This document shows, in pieces, positions 20,501 to 27,363 of a stretch of DNA of 64,000 nt (positions are counted from its first letter, which is position 1; each line of letters opens with the position of its first letter). The position numbers and the translations under genes were made by a program. The DNA is from Acidithiobacillus ferrooxidans ATCC 23270 (GTDB taxonomy: Bacteria > Pseudomonadota > Gammaproteobacteria > Acidithiobacillales > Acidithiobacillaceae), in the NCBI RefSeq assembly GCF_000021485.1, contig NC_011761.1, forward strand, positions 1,766,001 through 1,830,000, read 5' to 3'. Under the pieces are notes generated by a model. It worked only from the letters and a program-made list of their open reading frames with translations, searched no databases and had not been told where the DNA came from.

Positions 20501-20585
20501 TCATGGCGGACAGCAAACCTGCAAGCACGAGTACCAGCAGCAGAAACAGAAGCGAGCGACGATGCCGCAGTAACCAGGCACCCAT
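17559..20585 (-). CDS. RND-family efflux pump, inner-membrane subunit
   Basis: Proton-driven antiporter subunit of a tripartite efflux complex (1008 aa). The usual RND plan is visible: TM1 near 9-29, a large periplasmic loop, TM2-6, TM7, a second loop and TM8-12. TM4 carries VVDDAVVMLE (D397-D398), the proton-relay site. TM10 reads GIVTETAIFFFAE and lacks the Lys of HAE-1 drug pumps. It has neither the complete HME metal-pump signature nor the full HAE-1 one, so the substrate is undecided. The stop of the upstream fusion-protein gene shares one base with its start codon (TGATG). Confidence 0.93.
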   Translation of the reverse strand: MGAWLLRHRRSLLFLLLVLVLAGLLSAMKMPVALFPNVVFPRIEVSVNSWNMPIQQTDIAVTRPLEQALRAVPGVERIRSTTARGAADISVQFAWGSNMTEALLQAESAVNKVMPLLPPDTRFTARRMDPTVFPVLGLSLTSDHLDPVALRRYAEYDLRPLLLAIHGVAQVEVQGGAREEYQVVVDPMRLQSYGLRPADVERALSNGNVITAVGRLQRHYRLYQILSESPLKNVQDIRHIVLKTGAAGVVDLADVAQVRVGTAPQWTTVTANGKNAVLVNIKQQIGANTVAIDHAIRTLLRKDAKSIPAGINLSTWYDQSQLITAAASSVRDAIFIGAGLAAMVLLVFLRNLRLTFIVAVVLPSVLLASVLILFVMHQSFNIMTLGGMAAAVGLVVDDAVVMLEHIMRRITEHPSEDEPVSVLLSALEMSKPLAGSSAATIIIFVPLAFLSGVTGAFFQALAISIAAALLVSFLVAYLAVPLLADLLLRPRDAEQAEHQGRFLAWISSIYGQYLERILQRPLFLSLIVLTFLLLGGWSYTQVGSGFMPAMDEGGFVLDYNAAPGTSLAETDRLLDQVQQILAKNRDVASYSRRTGLQLGGGITEANTGDFFIRLKAQRQHSIWQVMKTVREQIHHQVPGLRVQTGQLMEDLIGDLTAVPQPIEIKLFGADPQTLQKLARQVAGQIRQVPGVVEVFDGIIIAGDAVDIHVDPVKAALAGMTPGQVTNQLQTLMEGRVVSRIPQGQEMIGVRVRAPHALWNEINRLRQLPIIAPDGHYLTLGQVAEIRMQSGQAELNSENLKPMVAVTARIEGRAMSTVMGEVKGRLAHVQLPQGVYLQYGGLYREQQQSMRELALVLLAAILLVTVLLLFLYERFTVVLSILATALLALGSVFIGLWLTGTERNITAMIGITMIVGIVTETAIFFFAEAQSAERHELVRAGKARLRPVLMTAIIAILALMPLALGLGAGAQMQAPLAIAIISGLLAEIPLVLVVMPGIYAWLERVFKKG

Positions 20586-21625
20586 CAGGATTTCCCTTCT
20601 ACCCGCAAGGCCATTCCTGCTTTGAGCTCGTAGTTGCCGAGACTCACCACCGGATCACCTGCGCTGAGCCCTTGCTTCACCGCTATCCAGCCTGCCTGCT
20701 GCCAACCCGTGTCAATCCAGCGTTTTTGGGCTTTACCCGCCACATCCACGAAACAATAGGACCTGCCGTCCTGCTGCAGAACGGCACTCTCCGGGACCGC
20801 GATGACCCGTTGGTGGTGCAGGACGATTTCCGCCTGCAGCATGGCTCCCGGCAACAAATCCGGACTGGCGGGCAATGGCACCACCACCTGGGCAAGTCGG
20901 GTTTGCGGATCAATCTGGCTATAGATCTGGCTGACTTTTCCCTGCACCGGCGCCTGCCCCCCATATACGGGAAGCAGGCTCACCGAATCCCCCACATGAA
21001 TACGCGGCAAGATCCCCGGTTCCACCCCCAACAAAACGCGCAGGGCATTTCCTGTGCTCAGGCTGAGCAAAGGCTGACCAGCGGGGACGAGGTCACCCTG
21101 ATGCACATGCACGATGGTCACTACCCCATTGATGGGTGCGGACACTTGTCCGTTCTTCAGTTGTTGCAGACGCAACTGGATGTCCTGCAGAGCCGCCCGC
21201 GCACGAGCCAGGGATTGATCGGCAGTTTGCAGTTGGCTATTGGTCGCCAGTTGGCGCTGACGCAGGTTCGCCACCCTGTGCTGGTCGGCAATAGCGAATT
21301 TCAGGCCAATTTCCGCCTGCTTCAGTTGCAGTTGATCACCGACCGAGGGTTGTACCTGCAGCATGGGTTGCCCCTGCTTTACCCTCTGCCCGGCGGCCAC
21401 CAGTACCTGACTGACCAGGGTTTCGGCTGGCAGCACGATGGTTCTGCCGTCTTCCGGCGCAAACTCTACGGTACCATAGACACGAAGCTGATCCGCCATG
21501 GACATCATTCGCGCCGGCGTGACTTTTACCAGGGCGGAAACCTCTGCCTCGGCGGATCCCGCAAACAGCAAGCACAGGCAGCATCCCCATGCCAGGATTT
21601 TTCCGCCCGAAAACCGCGTTCTCAT
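20585..21625 (-). CDS. RND efflux periplasmic adaptor (membrane-fusion protein)
   Basis: HlyD/AcrA-type adaptor (346 aa) linking the RND pump to the outer-membrane channel. It has a signal peptide (about 1-27) and a lipoyl half-motif VLVAAGQRVKQGQPMLQV. A helical hairpin follows, with Gln/Leu/Arg-rich heptads (RNLRQ-like, about 100-150), then the second lipoyl half SAPINGVVTIVHVHQGDLVPAGQPLL and a beta-barrel/membrane-proximal domain. The start at 21625 overlaps the channel gene's stop as ATGA. No Met-rich CusB-type metal site or His-rich segment is seen. Confidence 0.92.
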   Translation of the reverse strand: MRTRFSGGKILAWGCCLCLLFAGSAEAEVSALVKVTPARMMSMADQLRVYGTVEFAPEDGRTIVLPAETLVSQVLVAAGQRVKQGQPMLQVQPSVGDQLQLKQAEIGLKFAIADQHRVANLRQRQLATNSQLQTADQSLARARAALQDIQLRLQQLKNGQVSAPINGVVTIVHVHQGDLVPAGQPLLSLSTGNALRVLLGVEPGILPRIHVGDSVSLLPVYGGQAPVQGKVSQIYSQIDPQTRLAQVVVPLPASPDLLPGAMLQAEIVLHHQRVIAVPESAVLQQDGRSYCFVDVAGKAQKRWIDTGWQQAGWIAVKQGLSAGDPVVSLGNYELKAGMALRVEGKS

Positions 21626-22971
21626 TTCCGACTCTCCCAATCTGAATAAGGTAAACCGACCGCCATTTCCAGCGCTGCCTGCTGGGCAGCGTAGGATTCC
21701 TGCAGCGCCAGCAATTGCAGACGCTTGGCCAGGGATTGGCTGCGTACGGTCTCATAATCCAGCAATGTCACGTTGTGTTCCGCAGCGGCCCTGCGTAATC
21801 GGTTTTCGGCCTTCGCCAGTTCCGGAACCTGTTGCTGCAGGGGCTTGATTTCCTGTGCCAGGCGGCGGAGATCCGTCACCAGTCGAAAAATGTCGGCGCG
21901 CGTCTGAAACAGACGGGCGGTATAGGCTGCCCGGAGTTGCGCGCGGGTAGCCTCGCTTTCCGCAATAACCCCACGGTTCCGGTTCCAGAGGGGAATATCC
22001 AGCGTCAAACTTGGGCCGTAGCTCTGCACATTGGAGGTATCGGCGGCCCTACTGAAGCCAATGGTGAAGCCTGGGTATTGGCCGAGAATGGCACGTCGTA
22101 CCCGGGCTTCCTGCGCCTGATAACCAGCCCGCAGTGCCACCAGATCAAGCCGATGCTGGTCGGCCAATGTTACCAGAAACGCGGCATCTGGCAGGCTGGG
22201 CCAGAGCCGCGGGGGCTTTATGCCGATCGCCATTTTCGGTGGCAGGCCTATGGATTGGTCGAGATTTTGGCGCAGGGTGGTGACTTGTCGACGCAAGGCG
22301 AGAGCCCGATCCTGACTATCCAGCCAGGCAATCTGCCGTAATGTTGCGGTGGTGATGGTGGTATCGCCAAGACGTAAATTTTCAGCAGAGGCTTGATACA
22401 ATTTCCCGGTGGTCTTGGCCGCCGCTTCCGCTACCGCTTCCTGCGCCCGCAGATAATAAAGCTGACGGGCGAGAACGCGCGTATTACCCGCTTGCATCCA
22501 CTCCTGCCAGGCGACCTGATATTGCACGGACTTTTGCTGTGCGCGGGCAATATCCAGATTGGCAGAGCGGGTAAACAGACTGGCGAGGCTCCAACTCAAA
22601 CCCATGCTATAGGCACTGTAATAACCGGCTGCGACATTGCTGGGCAAGTCCGCACTGAGTGACAGTTGGGGATCGGGAAGCAAACCGGCCGCGAAAACCT
22701 GGGCCTGGGCGACCCCCAGATTGGCCCGCATGGCACGCAACTGTGGGTTGAGCAACACGGCAATCGCCCCAAGATCCTCGCCAGAAAATGGCCCATGCAA
22801 ATTTATCGGCTGGGCATGAGGGTGCATCCGCGCCAGCGCCGCCGCCATTTCCCGATGCACATCCTGCACAGAGGATAGATGTCCAGGCAAGGGTGCTGCC
22901 TGATAACTCGCACATCCGGCCAGCAGTAACAACAGGCTGACCAGGATTGCAGGCCATAATCGCAATGCCAT
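21622..22971 (-). CDS. RND efflux outer-membrane channel lipoprotein (TolC/NodT family)
   Basis: Outer-membrane factor of the pump (449 aa). The lipobox LLLLLAGC near 12-20 predicts a lipid anchor. Two OEP repeats follow with long coiled helices (for example AQVFAAGLLPDPQLSLS, and the second-half alpha-helical RNRGVIAESEATRAQLRAAY). The start at 22971 places the lipobox correctly and has AGGGAG 10 bp upstream; the longest frame begins at 23004. It is the first gene of the efflux operon and is preceded by a PmrA/QseB-like box. Confidence 0.92.
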   Translation of the reverse strand: MALRLWPAILVSLLLLLAGCASYQAAPLPGHLSSVQDVHREMAAALARMHPHAQPINLHGPFSGEDLGAIAVLLNPQLRAMRANLGVAQAQVFAAGLLPDPQLSLSADLPSNVAAGYYSAYSMGLSWSLASLFTRSANLDIARAQQKSVQYQVAWQEWMQAGNTRVLARQLYYLRAQEAVAEAAAKTTGKLYQASAENLRLGDTTITTATLRQIAWLDSQDRALALRRQVTTLRQNLDQSIGLPPKMAIGIKPPRLWPSLPDAAFLVTLADQHRLDLVALRAGYQAQEARVRRAILGQYPGFTIGFSRAADTSNVQSYGPSLTLDIPLWNRNRGVIAESEATRAQLRAAYTARLFQTRADIFRLVTDLRRLAQEIKPLQQQVPELAKAENRLRRAAAEHNVTLLDYETVRSQSLAKRLQLLALQESYAAQQAALEMAVGLPYSDWESRK

Positions 22972-23053
22972 AAACCCTATGCTCCCTGAAGGGTGAAAAC
23001 CCATGATGGAATGGGCATATTACCTACTCCTCCATCAGTCTCTCATGATTGAA

Positions 23054-23069
23054 TTAGGCGAAACTTAGG
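23054..23069 (-). promoter_or_regulatory. PmrA/QseB-like direct-repeat box upstream of the efflux operon
   Basis: CCTAA half-sites on the minus strand (23054-23058 and 23065-23069) are spaced 11 bp, within CCTAAGTTTCGCCTAAT. This shares CTAA, TTT and CTAA at identical phase with the box before the PepSY gene and resembles the PmrA consensus (C/T)TTAA-N6-TTAA. It ends about 83 bp before the channel gene start. Confidence 0.55.
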
Positions 23070-23091
23070 ATGTCGCCCCAATACGCTCGCG

Positions 23092-23192
23092 ACATCCCGT
23101 CCCGCTTGATCTTTCCTACTCGGCATATGGATAAAGATCGTCCACTATTTGGCAGAGAATTACAGTCAAATCCATGGGTCAAAGCTTGATGA
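23092..23192 (-). pseudogene. Decayed fragment of a sensor histidine kinase gene
   Basis: About 100 bp align with the intact kinase gene at roughly 14246-14346: shared runs include GGTAAAGATC/GGATAAAGATC, CCACT-TTTGGC, CAATTAC/GAATTAC and TCAAAGCT. The region corresponds to the segment reading SSFEPVDLAVIARQTVEDLYPLAEQ, between the H- and N-boxes. In the fragment, in-frame stops and indels destroy the frame. It lies just upstream of the efflux operon. Confidence 0.65.
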
Positions 23193-23692
23193 GCAGGCAC
23201 CCTGCGACGATCTTCATTTTTTGCATCAAAGACAAAGGATGGTTTCAATTTTCAAGTGCAATACCGCTATATAACTCTTTGATATACCGAGATATCACTT
23301 CGGATAATGTTCGAAAACCAAAAAATTTTATGGCCTCATGGGAAATCCGCTGGCTGGGAGCCTCCGGGTGCTCCATGCATAAACTCCCCGCCATCTATTC
23401 CGGTGACCACGCTTGCTCAAGGATCATGGTCTGCACGGTCTCTGTCAAGAGACTCCCCGGCAACCGCTTGCAAAAGACAGACTCGCTGCCCCCTAAATGA
23501 GGTTCTCACGCAATAATCAAGAGCAAGAAGTGAAACACATAGTCTTTATCGAGAATGGATGAACCGGCAACAGCCCAAAAGGCATTAGAGAAGAATAACC
23601 ACACGGTAGATCTTCTGAAAAATATCGGCAGAAAAGCCCCAGACACAACACGCTGGAACATTTCTACCGGAAATTACAAGCAACTATAAACC
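23193..23692. other. AT-rich intergenic stretch, no confident gene
   Basis: About 500 bp between the kinase remnant and the end of the TonB receptor gene. It is AT-richer than its surroundings and contains no recognizable domain. A 44-codon frame on the plus strand (23555-23689, starting MDEPATAQKALEKNN) has no ribosome site and abuts the receptor stop; I do not call it a gene. The stretch may be further decayed DNA. Confidence 0.4.
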
Positions 23693-26056
23693 TTAGAAGT
23701 TTACCGCAATACTTCCATATACCGTCAACGGAGCGCCAGGCAATGCCAGCACCTGCCCGGCCGAGCTTCCACCCAGAAGCCCGCCAGCCGTGATATACTG
23801 GAACTCGTTATAACGATTATTTGCAAGATTGAGGACATCGACGCTCAGCTTGACATCTTTCAGACCAGGAATGCTCCCACGCGTGGGAATGGTGCTGTCA
23901 AAACCCAGATTCACCGTCCCGTAGCCCGGCATTTTCTGCTGGCTCGGGGCAGTCGTATTGTTATTGAAGATATTTTGTGCGCCGGTGTACTGATACCAGA
24001 TCCGCGGCTCCAGCAACACGCCCGAGAGATAGTAACTGTACGCAGTGCCGATATTAAAGGTGCTGCTGGGCACGTTGGATACCGGCAGCCCGTCATAACT
24101 GACGCCGCCGGTCACGTAATGAGCGAAGGTCGCCTTCTCGAAATTGAGATTGGCAAAGACATGCAGATTGTAAATCGGATCATCTTCCAATGCCATATTG
24201 ACGCCTTGATAGATGGAATCGCCATTCGCATCACCCAGATAATTGCCATTGGCATCGTAGAACGGAATATATTGGTTGGTATAGTGCAGATGGTAAAAGC
24301 TCGCCAGCAGGAAGAAATTATGCAGGTAAGCGGCATCCCTGAAATGAATCTTTATGCCAGCATTGTAGTCGGCACTTTTTTCCAGGCTATAAATCGGTGG
24401 AGTGGCTTGATACAGGCCACCTCCGCCGCCTACCTGCGGTTCCTTGTACGCCTGCGCGTAGCTGGCGAATACCGCCAGCCATTTCATGGGCTGCCAGTTG
24501 AAATCCACCGAGGGCTCTACCTTGGTGAAGCTGTTGCTGGCGGTCGGGAGCGCACCTTGGTTATTTTGCGGAGACAAGGCATAAGCCGCGGCAAAATCCG
24601 ACTGCGCGGCAGGCGTATAACGCGTCTGATAATTGATGAAACGCACGCCCGGCGTGATATGCAGGTTTTCCATCGGACTGATCCGGTCCTGGATGAACGC
24701 GGCAAGGTCGGTCTGGTCGAAATAGTCGCTGCGATAGTGCGCGTTGGGCACGGATGCCGAGCCGTAGTACGGCGGGTTGGTATTGTAAAAGGCGTTCCGC
24801 GAGTTATACCGGCTGTTCAGGAAGAATCCACCCACGTCCACGTCATTGTAGGGCAAGGCCACTGAAAACCACAGTTTGTCGCCGTATACATCGGTATGGG
24901 GGTTATTGTACTCATAGAGGTTCTTCGGATTGGACAACCCGTAGTTGTTGTAGTGGAAATGCAGGCGGTGGCCGTTGCGATACCAGAGCGTGTTATGCAG
25001 ACCCACCATGCTGTCCAGCGCAAGGTTCAGTTTGCTGTAGACCAGCCAGGTGGTATTACCGTCCCGCTTGAACCAGACATTTTCCGGCAGTGAGGAATAA
25101 TACCCAGACGTCGCCTGGCTATACAGCGGCGAGTTTGGTGTACCATCCATGGTCACACCGGCAATGGGGTTGAGGGGGATGGATACCGGCCGGTAGCCAG
25201 AACCTTTCGCCAGGTAGGCACCCAGTGAGAAGTCACCGTTGCTGAAGGTCTTGCGGGTTTTCAGGAACCAGGCGTAGTTATAACTGGGATTGGCAAAACC
25301 ATCCGGGGTTTGCCGATAGCTATTGCTGGAACCGGAGCCACCCGCGAGGATGGTGGACCAGCCGTCTATGCTCCCGGTGCGCACATTGAAGACGATATTC
25401 TTGGCATCGTAGCTGCCGTAGCTCATTTTAATCGAAGCACCGGCTTTATTGGTGGGCTGCAAGGGAACAAAATCGATCTGACCGCCGATGTTGTTATACC
25501 AGCGATCCACCGGGTTACCGGGACCATAGGTGATGCCGATACCCTGCAGAATGCCGTTCTGCGGCACCTGAGGACTCTCCCAGAGGCCACTGGACGGATT
25601 CACCATGGGCACACCGTCAAAGGTGACGGAAAGGCTGCCGTTGTCAATCTGACCACCGGAGAAACCGCCCCAACCCTGCTTGATCCCGTTCACGCTGATA
25701 GAGGTCTTGGTGGAACCGGTATATCCGTAACTGGAAACACTGACGCCCGGCGCGTAAGACAACGCCTGCGCGCTGCCGCCCACCGGACCTGCCGCCGCCA
25801 ACTCATGCTTATCCAGCACCTTTATAGACTGGCCGGAATCAAAACGGGTTTTTTGACTAAGAGATTGCGCCTCACGGCTCCCCAGGGTAGAAGTCCCCTG
25901 CGCTGCGGCATTGACCTGACCCACGTCGACCGAGCTGTTTTCGGCGCTTTGGGTACTGGCGGTGATGCCATCGGCCATGACCGGCACGCTCGACAGCAGC
26001 GCTCCGGATGCCATGAGCGCAACGACGACCGGACGTAACTTCATGTTGCTACGCAT
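23693..26056 (-). CDS. TonB-dependent outer-membrane receptor
   Basis: Large outer-membrane gated transporter (787 aa). It has a signal peptide of about 28 residues (cleavage after VMADG region) and a plug domain with SGQSIKVLDKHELAAAGPVGGSAQALSYAPGV-type features, GVPMVNPSSG and a NNIGGQIDF block. A beta-barrel of alternating aromatic strands follows, ending in the outer-membrane signature VYGSIAVNF with a C-terminal Phe. The substrate is unknown. The start ATG at 26056 has AGGGAG upstream; an ATG four codons later is possible. Four phased Pho-box-like repeats and a structured leader upstream point to phosphate control (inference). Confidence 0.92.
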   Translation of the reverse strand: MRSNMKLRPVVVALMASGALLSSVPVMADGITASTQSAENSSVDVGQVNAAAQGTSTLGSREAQSLSQKTRFDSGQSIKVLDKHELAAAGPVGGSAQALSYAPGVSVSSYGYTGSTKTSISVNGIKQGWGGFSGGQIDNGSLSVTFDGVPMVNPSSGLWESPQVPQNGILQGIGITYGPGNPVDRWYNNIGGQIDFVPLQPTNKAGASIKMSYGSYDAKNIVFNVRTGSIDGWSTILAGGSGSSNSYRQTPDGFANPSYNYAWFLKTRKTFSNGDFSLGAYLAKGSGYRPVSIPLNPIAGVTMDGTPNSPLYSQATSGYYSSLPENVWFKRDGNTTWLVYSKLNLALDSMVGLHNTLWYRNGHRLHFHYNNYGLSNPKNLYEYNNPHTDVYGDKLWFSVALPYNDVDVGGFFLNSRYNSRNAFYNTNPPYYGSASVPNAHYRSDYFDQTDLAAFIQDRISPMENLHITPGVRFINYQTRYTPAAQSDFAAAYALSPQNNQGALPTASNSFTKVEPSVDFNWQPMKWLAVFASYAQAYKEPQVGGGGGLYQATPPIYSLEKSADYNAGIKIHFRDAAYLHNFFLLASFYHLHYTNQYIPFYDANGNYLGDANGDSIYQGVNMALEDDPIYNLHVFANLNFEKATFAHYVTGGVSYDGLPVSNVPSSTFNIGTAYSYYLSGVLLEPRIWYQYTGAQNIFNNNTTAPSQQKMPGYGTVNLGFDSTIPTRGSIPGLKDVKLSVDVLNLANNRYNEFQYITAGGLLGGSSAGQVLALPGAPLTVYGSIAVNF

Positions 26057-26097
26057 ATCGAAATACTCCCTTATACTTGACGGTAGTTATGTCTTAC

Positions 26098-26137
26098 GAG
26101 CCGGTGAACGACACCGCGGCCCGATATGGGCGGGCTC
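26098..26137 (-). promoter_or_regulatory. Leader RNA predicted to fold as a three-way junction
   Basis: In the 5' leader of the TonB receptor gene (minus strand), GAGCC/GGCTC (26098-26102 with 26133-26137) closes two hairpins. One is GCCC-ATATC-GGGC (26119-26131), the other CGGTG-TCGTT-CACCG (26102-26116). The element lies about 42 bp before the start codon. It matches no riboswitch class I can name; it may be a regulatory or mRNA-stabilizing structure. Confidence 0.4.
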
Positions 26138-26174
26138 TGTTTTTCTCGAAGAGGGAATATGTTAACGATGCAAC

Positions 26175-26218
26175 ATGACACTAATACGACAATTTTATGA
26201 CTTTTTCATGACATTTTT
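26175..26218 (-). promoter_or_regulatory. Tandem Pho-box-like repeats upstream of the TonB receptor
   Basis: Four consecutive 11-bp units on the minus strand each end in GTCAT (one GTCGT): AAAAATGTCAT, GAAAAAGTCAT, AAAATTGTCGT and ATTAGTGTCAT. The PhoB consensus is TGTCAT half-sites with 11-bp spacing, so this is two Pho boxes in tandem. A TAACAT -10-like hexamer follows about 10 bp downstream, the spacing used at PhoB-activated promoters that lack a -35. The repeats end about 119 bp before the start codon. Confidence 0.65.
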
Positions 26219-26283
26219 GGGAGCGGTGCGCCGCACGGGCGAGCCGCGCGACACGGATAGGGCCGGAAGGAGATGATGCGAAT

Positions 26284-27237
26284 TTATCGCTTACTTTTGT
26301 TACTTCTGGGTTCCGGAGTGAAATATACCCAGGCCGCCAGGAAAAGAAACGCGATGACGTAGATATTGGTGGTACCCAGGACATCGCCCTTATTGGCGGT
26401 GGCGCCCGGCAGAAACGGTGCTCCCCAGCCTTCTGCTGTGGTCCAGACGCCAATACTGTAGGCAATACCCACGGGGATCACCCACCGCAAGCCACGGCCG
26501 ATGATCAGGTAAAAAGCGATGATACTTTCCATGATCGCGGCAAAATAGCCAAAAAGCACCGGGCCCGCCCAGGTGATGACCGAGATGAAGAAGCCGATAT
26601 AGGCGGCGATCCATGCCGGTTCGCCTGGCAGGGCCTGCTGCAGGTAGGTGACTGCATGGGTGAGAAAATAGGGCTGCCATTTCCAGTATGCATCGAAGGC
26701 CCAGAGTATGCCGAAGAGAATACGCGCCGTATGTATGGCGGGAGCGTAAATGGGGCGATGCGGTGCCTTGCTGAAGCTCAGACCTTCCCAGCTTCGCGTC
26801 CAGACCACGAATAGGAAACAGAGCGCATAAATGATGGCGGTGCCGGGGTCGGTCGCACCCTGGGTGTAGGGGCCGCCAAAACCCCCAACGGTGCTCCATA
26901 GCCAGAGATTGTAGATCACCCCCACCCAGGCCAGTAACGGCACGCCGATTCCCGTGATCAGGGAAGCCGCAAGGATGGCGTCGAGCGCTATCGTCGCATA
27001 CGCCACATATTGCGCGCCCAACAGCTGGACCAGTTGCGCCATCCAGTGACCGTAGCTGGCAATCCAGGCGGGTTGCCCAGATACCCAATCGGCACTGAAG
27101 GTACCGAGAAAGTGCATACTGTAGGCGGGATCGAGTTGCAACCAGGTATTGATCAGCCAGATCAGTCCGTAAAGAATACGGACAGCACCGAACGCCTGTT
27201 TGCGACGCAGTTCCAATGACGGTGATGTTTTCATCAT
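26284..27237 (-). CDS. DoxX/DoxD-like membrane protein with two similar halves
   Basis: A 317-residue polytopic protein with about eight hydrophobic segments. It consists of two similar 4-TM halves. The first has ARILYGLIWLINTWLQLDP-like, QPAWIASYG, a central helix, then a GGPYTQGATDPGTAI loop. The second repeats this as ARILFGILWAFDAYWKWQP, EPAWIAAYIG and GAPFLPGATANKGDV. The 4-TM unit resembles DoxX/DoxD-type proteins, which include thiosulfate:quinone oxidoreductase subunits; I cannot confirm a redox role. The start has AGAGG upstream. It lies upstream of the TonB receptor in the same direction, but the receptor has its own promoter signals. Confidence 0.7.
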   Translation of the reverse strand: MMKTSPSLELRRKQAFGAVRILYGLIWLINTWLQLDPAYSMHFLGTFSADWVSGQPAWIASYGHWMAQLVQLLGAQYVAYATIALDAILAASLITGIGVPLLAWVGVIYNLWLWSTVGGFGGPYTQGATDPGTAIIYALCFLFVVWTRSWEGLSFSKAPHRPIYAPAIHTARILFGILWAFDAYWKWQPYFLTHAVTYLQQALPGEPAWIAAYIGFFISVITWAGPVLFGYFAAIMESIIAFYLIIGRGLRWVIPVGIAYSIGVWTTAEGWGAPFLPGATANKGDVLGTTNIYVIAFLFLAAWVYFTPEPRSNKSKR

Positions 27238-27363
27238 ACCTCTGATTATGTCATTAATAACCCGGATATTCTTCAGGAAATCGACAGGAAGGTCAAAAGA
27301 ATATACCTCATGAAAATACTGATCATCGAAGAGGTGTATATGGAAATTAAATTATTGAGAAAG

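Noticed and set aside
23555-23689. 44-codon plus-strand frame beginning MDEPATAQKALEKNN
   Set aside because: No ribosome site, no known family, abuts the TonB receptor gene end; coding status unsupported.
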